This document shows positions 1-4,927 of a stretch of 5,433 nucleotides of DNA, in pieces. Source of the DNA: Gammaproteobacteria bacterium (lineage in GTDB: Bacteria > Pseudomonadota > Gammaproteobacteria > GCA-001735895); contig JAASSH010000192.1 in assembly GCA_021767985.1 (NCBI GenBank), positions 1 to 5,433 of the forward strand, written 5' to 3'. Numbering within the stretch: the first letter of the stretch is position 1; every line of letters begins with the position of its first letter. The notes under the pieces are model-generated. The model ran no database searches and was not told the DNA's origin. It saw only the letters and a list, made by a program, of their open reading frames with translations. The translations under genes were made by a program, and so were the position numbers.

Positions 1-1
1 C

Positions 2-814
2 CCGATGTGCCAGGGGATCATCGACTTCGCCCGCGCCGGGCAGGTATCGGTGATTACACCGTTTACGCTGGCCGGCGCGATGGCGCCGGTGACCATGCCG
101 GGAGCGCTGGTGTTGCAGCACGCCGAGGCGCTGGCCGGCATCCTGCTGGCGCAGATCGTGCGCCCGGGCGCGCCGGTAGTCTACGGTTCCTTCACCTCGA
201 ACGTCGACATGAAATCGGGATCACCCGCCTTCGGCACGCCGGAATTCGTTCAGGCCGCGTTCGGCGCGGGGCAACTGGCGCGGCATATCGGCCTGCCCTG
301 GCGCGGCTCGGCGGCGACCGCGTCGAATGCGCCGGATGAGCAGGCAGTGTACGAATTCCTGATGTCGGCCTGGGGTAGCATCCTCGGCGGGGTCAACGTC
401 ATGGTGCATGCGGCCGGCTGGCTGGAGGGCGGGCTAACCGGGTCGATGGAAAAATTCATCCTCGACGTCGAAATGCTGCAAACCTTCGCCGAGATATTCA
501 ATCCGCTCGACAGCGGCGACGCGGAACTGGCTTACGAGGCGATTGCCAGCGTCGATCCGGGCGGCCATTTCTTCGGTTGCGAACACACCATGGCTCGTTA
601 CCAGACGGCGTTTTACGAGCCGCTGGTTTCGGACTGGAGTAATTTTGGACAGTGGACCGAAAACGGCAGCAAAACCGCGACCCAGCGCGCCAACGATATC
701 TGGAAAAAGATTTTGCATGATTTCGACGCACCGGCGATGGATCCCGCGCGGATCGAAGAGTTGCAGGCATTTATCGAGCGCCGCAGTGCCGAGGGCGGCG
801 CGCCGGTGGTCTAG
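2..814 (+). CDS. Trimethylamine methyltransferase (MttB/MtgB) family protein, 5'-truncated, non-pyrrolysine type
   Basis: The frame is open from the window edge (codons start at base 2) to a TAG stop at 812-814, so the upstream part is missing; the ATG at base 5 is internal, not the start. About 270 residues remain of a family usually near 480-520. Family-typical blocks seen, numbered from the ATG at base 5: VVYGSFTSNVDMKSGSPAFG (about 58-77), TASNAPDEQ (105-113), HAAGWLEGGLTGSMEK (135-150), GGHFFG (186-191), and a C-terminal SDWSNFGQWTENGSKTATQRA stretch (about 209-229). The family moves a methyl group from a methylated amine (trimethylamine, glycine betaine and relatives) to a cytoplasmic corrinoid protein. 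There is no in-frame amber codon in the visible part, which should include the position of the pyrrolysine in archaeal MttB, so it belongs to the non-Pyl branch (MtgB-like). Family assignment is firm; the substrate is not determined. It is convergent with the protease, 24 bp away. Confidence 0.93.
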   Translation, partial: PMCQGIIDFARAGQVSVITPFTLAGAMAPVTMPGALVLQHAEALAGILLAQIVRPGAPVVYGSFTSNVDMKSGSPAFGTPEFVQAAFGAGQLARHIGLPWRGSAATASNAPDEQAVYEFLMSAWGSILGGVNVMVHAAGWLEGGLTGSMEKFILDVEMLQTFAEIFNPLDSGDAELAYEAIASVDPGGHFFGCEHTMARYQTAFYEPLVSDWSNFGQWTENGSKTATQRANDIWKKILHDFDAPAMDPARIEELQAFIERRSAEGGAPVV

Positions 815-838
815 CCGGCCCGCTGCAAGCAGGCCAGA

Positions 839-2386
839 TCAGATATTCCTGGAACCGGCCTGCCCCTCGGAAAATTCGATCGGCGGCTTGGAACGCTCCC
901 GCCTCATCACTTTTCTGAATTGGGGATTAGTGACTTCGGCAATCGCGCGCTGCGGCATAATCTTGAAAAAAGCGGTGCTGGCAAGTTCCAGGTCGGTTTT
1001 ATGGTTTTGCGGGTTGCGGCGCGCCCAGTACTCGATCTCGAGCAGCAGTGGTTCCCCGTCCTGGTAAGCTCGGCGGGCAAAGTCTTCGACTTCTTCCACC
1101 GAAGCAACCGAATGTAACTTACCCTGGTAAGCCACCCCGATCACGGTCTTGACATCGAGCAGGTAGGGAATGACATAGGGCCCATTGATCACGACCGAAC
1201 GCTGCGAACTCGCGATGTGAGCCCGGTGCGCCGGACCCAGGCTGTGCACCTTGGTGATAACCGGCTTCTTGAACTGGCCGCGATCGCCATCCGCGTCGCC
1301 CCACATCTCGAGGGTCAGGCCGAGAAAACCATCATAGTTATCCGGCGCCGGGTCGCTATCGCCCTGCCAGCCTTCGCCAAGCACGATCTCTACTTCCATT
1401 GGCTCTCCGCCGCGTATCAGGTCGAGCGACAGGATGTCACCGACCTCGTACTGGCCGACCAGGCGCACCGCCTGCGCGGTGTCTGTGATCTCGGTTTGGT
1501 TGATACGGTAGATGACGTCATGCGCCTCCAGCCTGCCCTGGCTGGGTCCGGTCTCGGGCGTTTTGGTAACGACCAGCGCGCCACCGCCGCCCGGCACCTG
1601 GAGTACCTCGGCTTCGTCCGGCGTCAGCGTGCTGACGATGCCGGAGAAACCCGCATCGCCCCAGCTCGGCGGCCCCTGGCGCAAATCTGCGACTGTCTGC
1701 ATGACCTGGTTGATCGGCACCGCGAATCCAATCCCGAGATTCGTGCCGTAACGGGTTGAATCGATTGCCGTGTTTATCCCGATCACCTTTCCGTTACGAT
1801 CGAACAGCGCACCGCCCGAGTTGCCCGGATTTATCGCGGCGTCGGTTTGCAGGTATGGCGTTGTATTCTCGCGGTAGCGCTGGGTATGCGAAATGATGCC
1901 GCGGCTTATCGAGTCGGGATTGCGTCCCAGGGGGTTCCCGACCGCGAAGGTTTCATCGCCGGGCTGCACCAGGTCGGAGTTGCCGAGCACGGCCTGGGGA
2001 ATCCCGCTGCAATCCTCTAGCCGCAGAATGGCGATATCGTTTCTGGGGGTGGAATTGATCACCGTCGCCTGGATCCCCGCGGAGCGGTTCCAGCCTCTGG
2101 GATAAACTTCGATCAGCGCCGCGTCGGCGATGACGTGGTGGTTGGTCCAGACCTCGCAATTTCGTGACGAAACCAGGAATCCCGAACCGTTGTTGATTTC
2201 CCAGACTGAATCACCGAATTTGTCAACGGTCACGTGCGACATGGTGCGAATCGATACCGAAACGTCGATCATAGCGTCGGCATCGACACGGTTGTGCTGC
2301 TCCAGTACGTTGATGCCCAGCGGTAGCAGGCTTGCGAACAGGCCTAACACGGCCAGACGCCAAAGAATCGTACCCTTCCTGTTCAT
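839..2386 (-). CDS. S1C-family trypsin-like serine protease (HtrA/Deg-like) with PDZ region
   Basis: This is a complete 515-residue protein. Residues 9-26 form a hydrophobic N-terminal segment after MNRKG, a signal peptide or signal anchor that places the enzyme in the periplasm. The chymotrypsin-fold domain spans about 40-230 and keeps the triad: His84 in TNHHVI, Asp117 in RNDIAIL and Ser190 in NPGNSGGAL. GNPLG (150-154) and the TDAAINPGNSGG block are classic HtrA signatures. A PDZ domain follows at about 245-340 (GALVVTKTPETGP; LEAHDVIYRINQTEI). A second, diverged PDZ-like segment is likely at about 350-455, then a charged tail. Cys77 and Cys126 are the only cysteines and could form a disulfide. 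HtrA proteases degrade or refold damaged envelope proteins, with PDZ domains reading substrate C-termini. It is close to DegP/DegQ in length but too diverged for a gene name. The start is supported by a good ribosome site; the gene appears monocistronic. Confidence 0.94.
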   Translation of the reverse strand: MNRKGTILWRLAVLGLFASLLPLGINVLEQHNRVDADAMIDVSVSIRTMSHVTVDKFGDSVWEINNGSGFLVSSRNCEVWTNHHVIADAALIEVYPRGWNRSAGIQATVINSTPRNDIAILRLEDCSGIPQAVLGNSDLVQPGDETFAVGNPLGRNPDSISRGIISHTQRYRENTTPYLQTDAAINPGNSGGALFDRNGKVIGINTAIDSTRYGTNLGIGFAVPINQVMQTVADLRQGPPSWGDAGFSGIVSTLTPDEAEVLQVPGGGGALVVTKTPETGPSQGRLEAHDVIYRINQTEITDTAQAVRLVGQYEVGDILSLDLIRGGEPMEVEIVLGEGWQGDSDPAPDNYDGFLGLTLEMWGDADGDRGQFKKPVITKVHSLGPAHRAHIASSQRSVVINGPYVIPYLLDVKTVIGVAYQGKLHSVASVEEVEDFARRAYQDGEPLLLEIEYWARRNPQNHKTDLELASTAFFKIMPQRAIAEVTNPQFRKVMRRERSKPPIEFSEGQAGSRNI

Positions 2387-2390
2387 GCGT

Positions 2391-2396
2391 CACCTC
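2391..2396 (-). promoter_or_regulatory. Ribosome binding site of the HtrA-like protease
   Basis: On the minus strand GAGGTG (continuing as GAGGTGA) lies 4 bp before the ATG at 2386, leaving six bases between the GAGG core and the start codon. This is a long anti-Shine-Dalgarno match and decides the start: the ATG is followed directly by a hydrophobic export segment. Confidence 0.75.
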
Positions 2397-2510
2397 GTCA
2401 AGTTCAGGTGATGCCTCCACGGTTACCGATTATTTATTGCTTGTTAAGTATCCGGAGCAAGTTTCGCGCCAATCGTCCGTAACCCGACTTCCATGCCGTC
2501 GTTACTACCT

Positions 2511-2539
2511 TTAATAGTATGAAATTTCATTTATTTCAA
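2511..2539 (-). promoter_or_regulatory. Candidate sigma-70 promoter of the protease, with a palindrome in the spacer
   Basis: Read on the minus strand, TTGAAA (2534-2539, 5 of 6 matches to the -35 consensus) is followed by exactly 17 bp and TATTAA (2511-2516, 4 of 6 matches to the -10 consensus). Transcription would start near 2504, giving a leader of roughly 115-120 nt before the protease ATG. The spacer contains a perfect 12-bp palindrome, ATGAAATTTCAT, at 2519-2530, a possible operator site. The stretch is clearly AT-richer than the surrounding coding DNA. Assigned by eye from consensus matching only; a sigma-E type promoter, common for envelope proteases, was not recognised. Confidence 0.4.
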
Positions 2540-2600
2540 TTAGTTATGCGTTTCGATCGACTACTGCGCGATTTTGGAGCTTAAAACGACAAAGCGGCAA

Positions 2601-2714
2601 CTAGCCGGCAGCTGCCGCCCGGCGTCAGGAATTGGCGCCATAAATCCGCCAAAGCCGCAATTCCAGTTCCGAACGCGACAGGCGTTGGCAAGCGTGAGGT
2701 TACCTAGCCGGCAG
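2601..2714. repeat. 11-bp direct repeat CTAGCCGGCAG, two copies
   Basis: CTAGCCGGCAG occurs at 2601-2611 and again at 2704-2714, 103 bp apart. The first copy overlaps the palindrome CGGCAGCTGCCG at 2606-2617. The first nine bases, CTAGCCGGC, appear a third time at 811-819, across the methyltransferase stop codon. The exact match is seen directly. Whether it marks the ends of a small inserted element or is chance in GC-rich DNA cannot be told from one window. Confidence 0.4.
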
Positions 2715-2774
2715 GTGAGAATCGGTTAGTGGGACCCGCGTCGAGCAGGAACCGCAGGGGCGGGTGGCAGGATG

Positions 2775-2936
2775 CTATTTCCTGTCGGATTTTACCCGTG
2801 ATTGTTTTCTTATCTCTCCCTGGATCAGGTGCAGGATCCAGTTGGAAAGGCTCCTGCCATCGTTTACGGCAAGCTTCTTGGCCTGTTTTTTTAGTTCCGC
2901 TTCGACCCGGATATTTATAATTTTTTCTTTGGCTAT
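2775..2936 (-). pseudogene. Small ribbon-helix-helix (antitoxin-like) protein, no valid start codon
   Basis: On the minus strand a frame ending in TAG at 2775-2777 encodes about 52 residues after the codon at 2934-2936. The pattern KIINIRVEAELKKQAKKLA, then NDGRSLSNWILHLI, matches a ribbon-helix-helix domain: an alternating beta strand (INIRV), helix A, the turn at DGRS, and helix B with SNWI, followed by a basic tail ending KSDRK. Such proteins are DNA-binding dimers, often antitoxins of toxin-antitoxin pairs. Where ATG is expected (before AKEKII) there is ATA, and an in-frame TAA lies four codons upstream with no ATG, GTG or TTG between. No Shine-Dalgarno is seen. No toxin gene is adjacent. 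It may be a decayed, start-lost copy, or be translated from a rare start. The fold call is fairly secure; the pseudogene status is an inference. Confidence 0.5.
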
Positions 2937-3004
2937 GCCCGTTCGTTAAGGTACTCGTCGATTCGATGCCAGATGGTCAGAATTGAGCTGTGCTGCGCTC
3001 ATTT

Positions 3005-3049
3005 TACACATCATAGCCACAATTACGGCACATCTCACTACGATGTGTA
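3005..3049. repeat. CACATC/GATGTG motif cluster, possible operator
   Basis: Three copies of one hexamer lie within 45 bp: TACACATC at 3005-3012, CACATC at 3029-3034, and the inverted copy GATGTGTA at 3042-3049. The first and third form a perfect 8-bp inverted repeat; the second and third form a 6-bp inverted repeat around a 7-bp centre. The cluster lies about 70-115 bp upstream of the ribbon-helix-helix frame and includes TATGAT on the minus strand (3010-3015), a possible -10 box. Ribbon-helix-helix antitoxins commonly bind repeated short sites in their own promoter, so an autoregulatory operator is a fair inference, unproven. Confidence 0.35.
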
Positions 3050-3078
3050 TACAGCTTCGGGGCAATTCAGGCTTGGTT

Positions 3079-3201
3079 CCGTCATTCCGGCCTCCGAGCC
3101 GGAATCCATTCATACGCCATGCCTGAAATCGGCCAGGCCTGGCACGGTGATTTTCTTCGCCATCATTTGAGTGGATGCCGGCTCGGAGGCCGGCATGACG
3201 G
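3079..3201. repeat. Nested inverted repeat (REP/MITE-like element)
   Basis: Two 34-bp arms, at 3079-3112 and 3168-3201, match 31 of 34 positions when one is reverse-complemented, with a 55-bp spacer between. Each arm is itself a perfect hairpin: ATTCCGGC/GCCGGAAT around CTCCGA at 3083-3104, and ATGCCGGC/GCCGGCAT around TCGGAG at 3176-3197. The outer ends read CCGTCAT and ATGACGG. The spacer contains a 12-bp palindrome GCCAGGCCTGGC at 3132-3143. The right arm ends 6 bp from the stop codon of the NHL gene, so on the transcript it would form a stable 3' hairpin that could protect or end the message, although no T-tract follows. Hairpins beginning GTCATTCCGG or GTCATTCCCG are a known kind of dispersed bacterial repeat; copies elsewhere in the genome are expected but not visible here. 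Confidence 0.75.
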
Positions 3202-3207
3202 GTTGGC

Positions 3208-4068
3208 CTACTCGGTTTCGATCCTGTACTTGACTATGCGGTCGTTGCCCGAGTCGGATAACCACAGCTCGCTGTCGCGTATTTCGACACCTTCAGGCGT
3301 CCGAAATCGATTCGGTCCCCTGCCCGGCTTACCGTCACCCATGACGTGCACGAGGCTGCCGTCAGCGGCGATGAACTTGACCTGGTGATTATTTTTATCG
3401 GCCGCAACGATCATGCCGTCGTGGGTTAAATCCAGGTATCGAACGCCGTTAAAATCGTATTGGTTACGCCCCAGCTCACGTTTAATTTCGAGATTCTCCG
3501 ACAGCAGCAGCAACCGGCTGTTGCCGGCATCGGCGAGCCAGATATCGCCGTTGGACGCGAGCTCGATATCGTGCGGCGACGACAGGCCGCCGAGTTCGTC
3601 GACGACTTCGCCGTCCTGGAACGAGACCACGTTGCCCGACCAGGCGCCGGCGACATAGATTCTGCCGTTAGGATGCGCCAGCACGCCTTCCGGCCCGCGG
3701 ATGCGCTCGCCGAGTTCGCCCACCAGGCGCGCGCGGGTACCGTCCACGTCGTAAATGGTGACCCGGTTATTGTGCGTATCGGCAACGTAGACACGGCCGC
3801 GCGCGTCGAAATCGACATCGTGAGTACCGCCCTGGTGATCCGCCCCGAATTCCGCCACCAGCGCCAGCGACTCGGGATCGAGTATCGCGACGCGGTCGTT
3901 ATCGACGTCGGAAACAAAGAGATACTTGCCGTCGGGCGAGAGTTTCAGATCGTGCGGATTGCCCAGCGAAGCCTGGCTGGCGGTGACATAGGTAATTTCG
4001 AGTCCCGCGGCAAGGCCGCCAGAGGACCAGAGGCAGATTGCAAGAAGCAGGCTGACAGGAAGTTTCAT
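3208..4068 (-). CDS. Exported NHL-repeat six-bladed beta-propeller protein
   Basis: This is a complete 286-residue protein. MKLPVSLLLAICLWSSGG and the following LAAG form a typical signal peptide, with cleavage likely near residue 20-22, so it is periplasmic or secreted. The rest is six NHL-type blades at about 36-66, 81-110, 124-153, 163-192, 205-237 and 255-283. Each carries the pattern of P/THD or PEG, a G turn, a hydrophobic V/I-Y/W-V/L-A/S-D strand, then N/G-N-R-V/I: for example VADTHNNRV (95-103), LADAGNSRL (178-186) and LSDSGNDRI (270-278). Six blades close a full propeller and leave no room for another domain. NHL propellers bind proteins, peptides or small ligands, and some are peptidyl-hydroxyglycine lyases; the ligand here is unknown. 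It starts 18 bp after the isomerase-like gene and probably shares its mRNA. Its own ribosome site is weak (GGGA only 3 bp from the ATG). Confidence 0.9.
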   Translation of the reverse strand: MKLPVSLLLAICLWSSGGLAAGLEITYVTASQASLGNPHDLKLSPDGKYLFVSDVDNDRVAILDPESLALVAEFGADHQGGTHDVDFDARGRVYVADTHNNRVTIYDVDGTRARLVGELGERIRGPEGVLAHPNGRIYVAGAWSGNVVSFQDGEVVDELGGLSSPHDIELASNGDIWLADAGNSRLLLLSENLEIKRELGRNQYDFNGVRYLDLTHDGMIVAADKNNHQVKFIAADGSLVHVMGDGKPGRGPNRFRTPEGVEIRDSELWLSDSGNDRIVKYRIETE

Positions 4069-4086
4069 GTTCCCAACGTTACGCTG

Positions 4087-4887
4087 TTACGGCAGCGGTA
4101 AATCGTAGAGCGAGCCGAACTGGCCGAGCCTGTCGTCGATACCGGCCAGCCTGAGCGCGTGCCAGGCCATGGCGTGGTTCGATGAGGTCAGCGGGATGCC
4201 GAGATGTTTTTCCAGCTCGGCGCAGGCCGCCATCAGGCGCACCGAGGTGCAGGAAACGAAAATCGCATCGACCTCGGCATGCTTGAGCAGTTCGCGTACG
4301 CCCTGCTCGATCGATTGCGGCGTGATGCGGGCGACCACGGTGTCGCGGTCGGCGTTGAACGAGCCGAACACCGGCACCTGGTAACCGCGCGCGGCGATAT
4401 AGTCGGAGACGATCTTGTTGACGTCGGCCGGGTACGGCGTCAAAACGCCGATGCGTTTTGCTTTAAAGGCGTCGAACGCCGCAAACGCGGCGGTGATCGG
4501 GGTGGTGCATTTCGACTCGGGCTTGGCCTGCCCGATATTGGCAAACACGCCTTCCTCGCCGATCGCCATCGAGGCCGAAGTACAGCCATAGGCGATCACG
4601 TCGACCGGGGTGTCGGGCGTGATTACCTGCGTGCACTCGACGATGCGCGGCGCCATTGCGCGCAGTGTATCCGGGGTGATCAGGTCTTCGTTATGGATGC
4701 GGCTCTGGTAAAGCGCGACGCCATCGACCGCCGCAAACACCTCGCGCCACTCGTGCTCGATGGTGTAATCGGTGGCCAGCACGATCAGGCCGATAGACGC
4801 CCGCTCGGCGATTCCGCCATCGAGCTCGTATGGTAAATGTTCGATCAGAATCGTGTCTTCGATTGCTTTGCCGGCTGGCTGGCTCAT
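4087..4887 (-). CDS. Asp/Glu racemase-superfamily enzyme (maleate cis-trans isomerase / EutA-like)
   Basis: This is a complete 266-residue protein with no signal peptide, hence cytoplasmic. The first half opens with SIGLIVLATDYTIEHE (31-46) and carries the nucleophile motif YGCTSAS (Cys102). The second half has RIGVLTPYPADVN (145-157) and the paired motif VSCTSVRL (Cys213). Two cysteines in pseudo-symmetric halves, each followed by TS, are the signature of the Asp/Glu racemase superfamily branch holding maleate isomerase, arylmalonate decarboxylase and the ectoine-utilisation protein EutA. With both cysteines present it fits an isomerase or racemase better than arylmalonate decarboxylase, which has only the second one. 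Length is normal for this branch. The substrate is not determined: maleate, a hydantoin or an ectoine-related acid are all possible, and no other ectoine gene is visible. It is the first gene of a probable operon with the NHL protein and diverges from the EamA gene. Confidence 0.88.
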   Translation of the reverse strand: MSQPAGKAIEDTILIEHLPYELDGGIAERASIGLIVLATDYTIEHEWREVFAAVDGVALYQSRIHNEDLITPDTLRAMAPRIVECTQVITPDTPVDVIAYGCTSASMAIGEEGVFANIGQAKPESKCTTPITAAFAAFDAFKAKRIGVLTPYPADVNKIVSDYIAARGYQVPVFGSFNADRDTVVARITPQSIEQGVRELLKHAEVDAIFVSCTSVRLMAACAELEKHLGIPLTSSNHAMAWHALRLAGIDDRLGQFGSLYDLPLP

Positions 4888-4927
4888 AATTCACCCTCGA
4901 CAGGTTTGCACAAGCGCATACTCTACC
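4888..4927. promoter_or_regulatory. Short divergent intergenic region between the isomerase-like and EamA genes
   Basis: Only 40 bp separate the two start codons, and part is taken by the isomerase ribosome site. On the plus strand a weak -35-like TCGACA (4897-4902) stands 16 bp from TACTCT (4919-4924), which would start transcription at or beside the EamA ATG. No plus-strand Shine-Dalgarno precedes that ATG. The isomerase promoter must overlap the start of the EamA coding sequence, and no convincing boxes were found for it. Divergent layout this tight usually means shared regulation, but no operator symmetry was seen. Confidence 0.3.
4892..4898 (-). promoter_or_regulatory. Ribosome binding site of the isomerase-like gene
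   Basis: On the minus strand GAGGGTG precedes the ATG at 4887 with 4 bp between (six bases from the GAGGG core). It supports this ATG as the start, although the family motif begins only at about residue 31, so the N-terminal extension is somewhat long. Confidence 0.65.

Larger units (their letters stand above)
2397..2774. other. Intergenic stretch with no gene seen
   Basis: None of the short open frames here shows a recognisable protein or a ribosome site. It holds the AT-rich protease promoter candidate (2511-2539), then a GC-rich part from 2590 with several symmetric elements: a 12-bp palindrome CGGCAGCTGCCG (2606-2617), an 8-bp palindrome TGGCGCCA (2633-2640), a 7-bp inverted pair GGAATTG/CAATTCC (2628-2634 and 2658-2664), and ACCCGC/GCGGGT (2734-2739 and 2760-2765). 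No stem is followed by a T-tract, so none is called a terminator. The elements do not assemble into an RNA family that I recognise. Confidence 0.6.

Noticed and set aside
815..838. Possible bidirectional terminator between the convergent genes
   Set aside because: GGC...CTG CAAG CAG GCC can pair with a three-base bulge, but the stem is weak and no T-tract follows on either strand.
543..1067. 174-residue plus-strand frame spanning the methyltransferase end and the protease 3' end
   Set aside because: It runs out of frame across the end of one real gene and antisense to another; the Arg/Ser-rich composition is typical of a shadow frame.
1217..1759. 180-residue open frame antisense to the protease
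   Set aside because: It overlaps the conserved PDZ and protease domain coding region, with no family resemblance.
2764..2949. 61-residue plus-strand frame with hydrophobic stretches (FLACFFSSASTRIFIIFSLA)
   Set aside because: It is the complement of the Lys-rich ribbon-helix-helix frame, which explains its Phe-rich composition; the minus-strand reading has a real domain pattern.
3110..3166. 18-codon minus-strand mini-ORF in the inverted-repeat spacer (MMAKKITVPGLADFRHGV)
   Set aside because: It resembles a protein start but has no ribosome site, and its stop falls in the repeat arm; too short to support as a gene without homologues.
3079..3201. CRISPR array or tRNA-like fold
   Set aside because: There are only two arms in inverted orientation, so it is not an array of direct repeats; no tRNA arms or T-loop sequence are present.
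3460..4101. 213-residue open frame on the plus strand opposite the NHL gene
   Set aside because: It is antisense to a gene with a signal peptide and six clear repeats, has no recognisable domain or ribosome site, and is a normal by-product of GC-rich codon use.
4204..4836. 210-residue open frame on the plus strand opposite the isomerase-like gene
   Set aside because: Its composition is Arg, Gly, His and Asp rich, as expected for an antisense shadow; the minus-strand frame has the conserved double-cysteine motifs.
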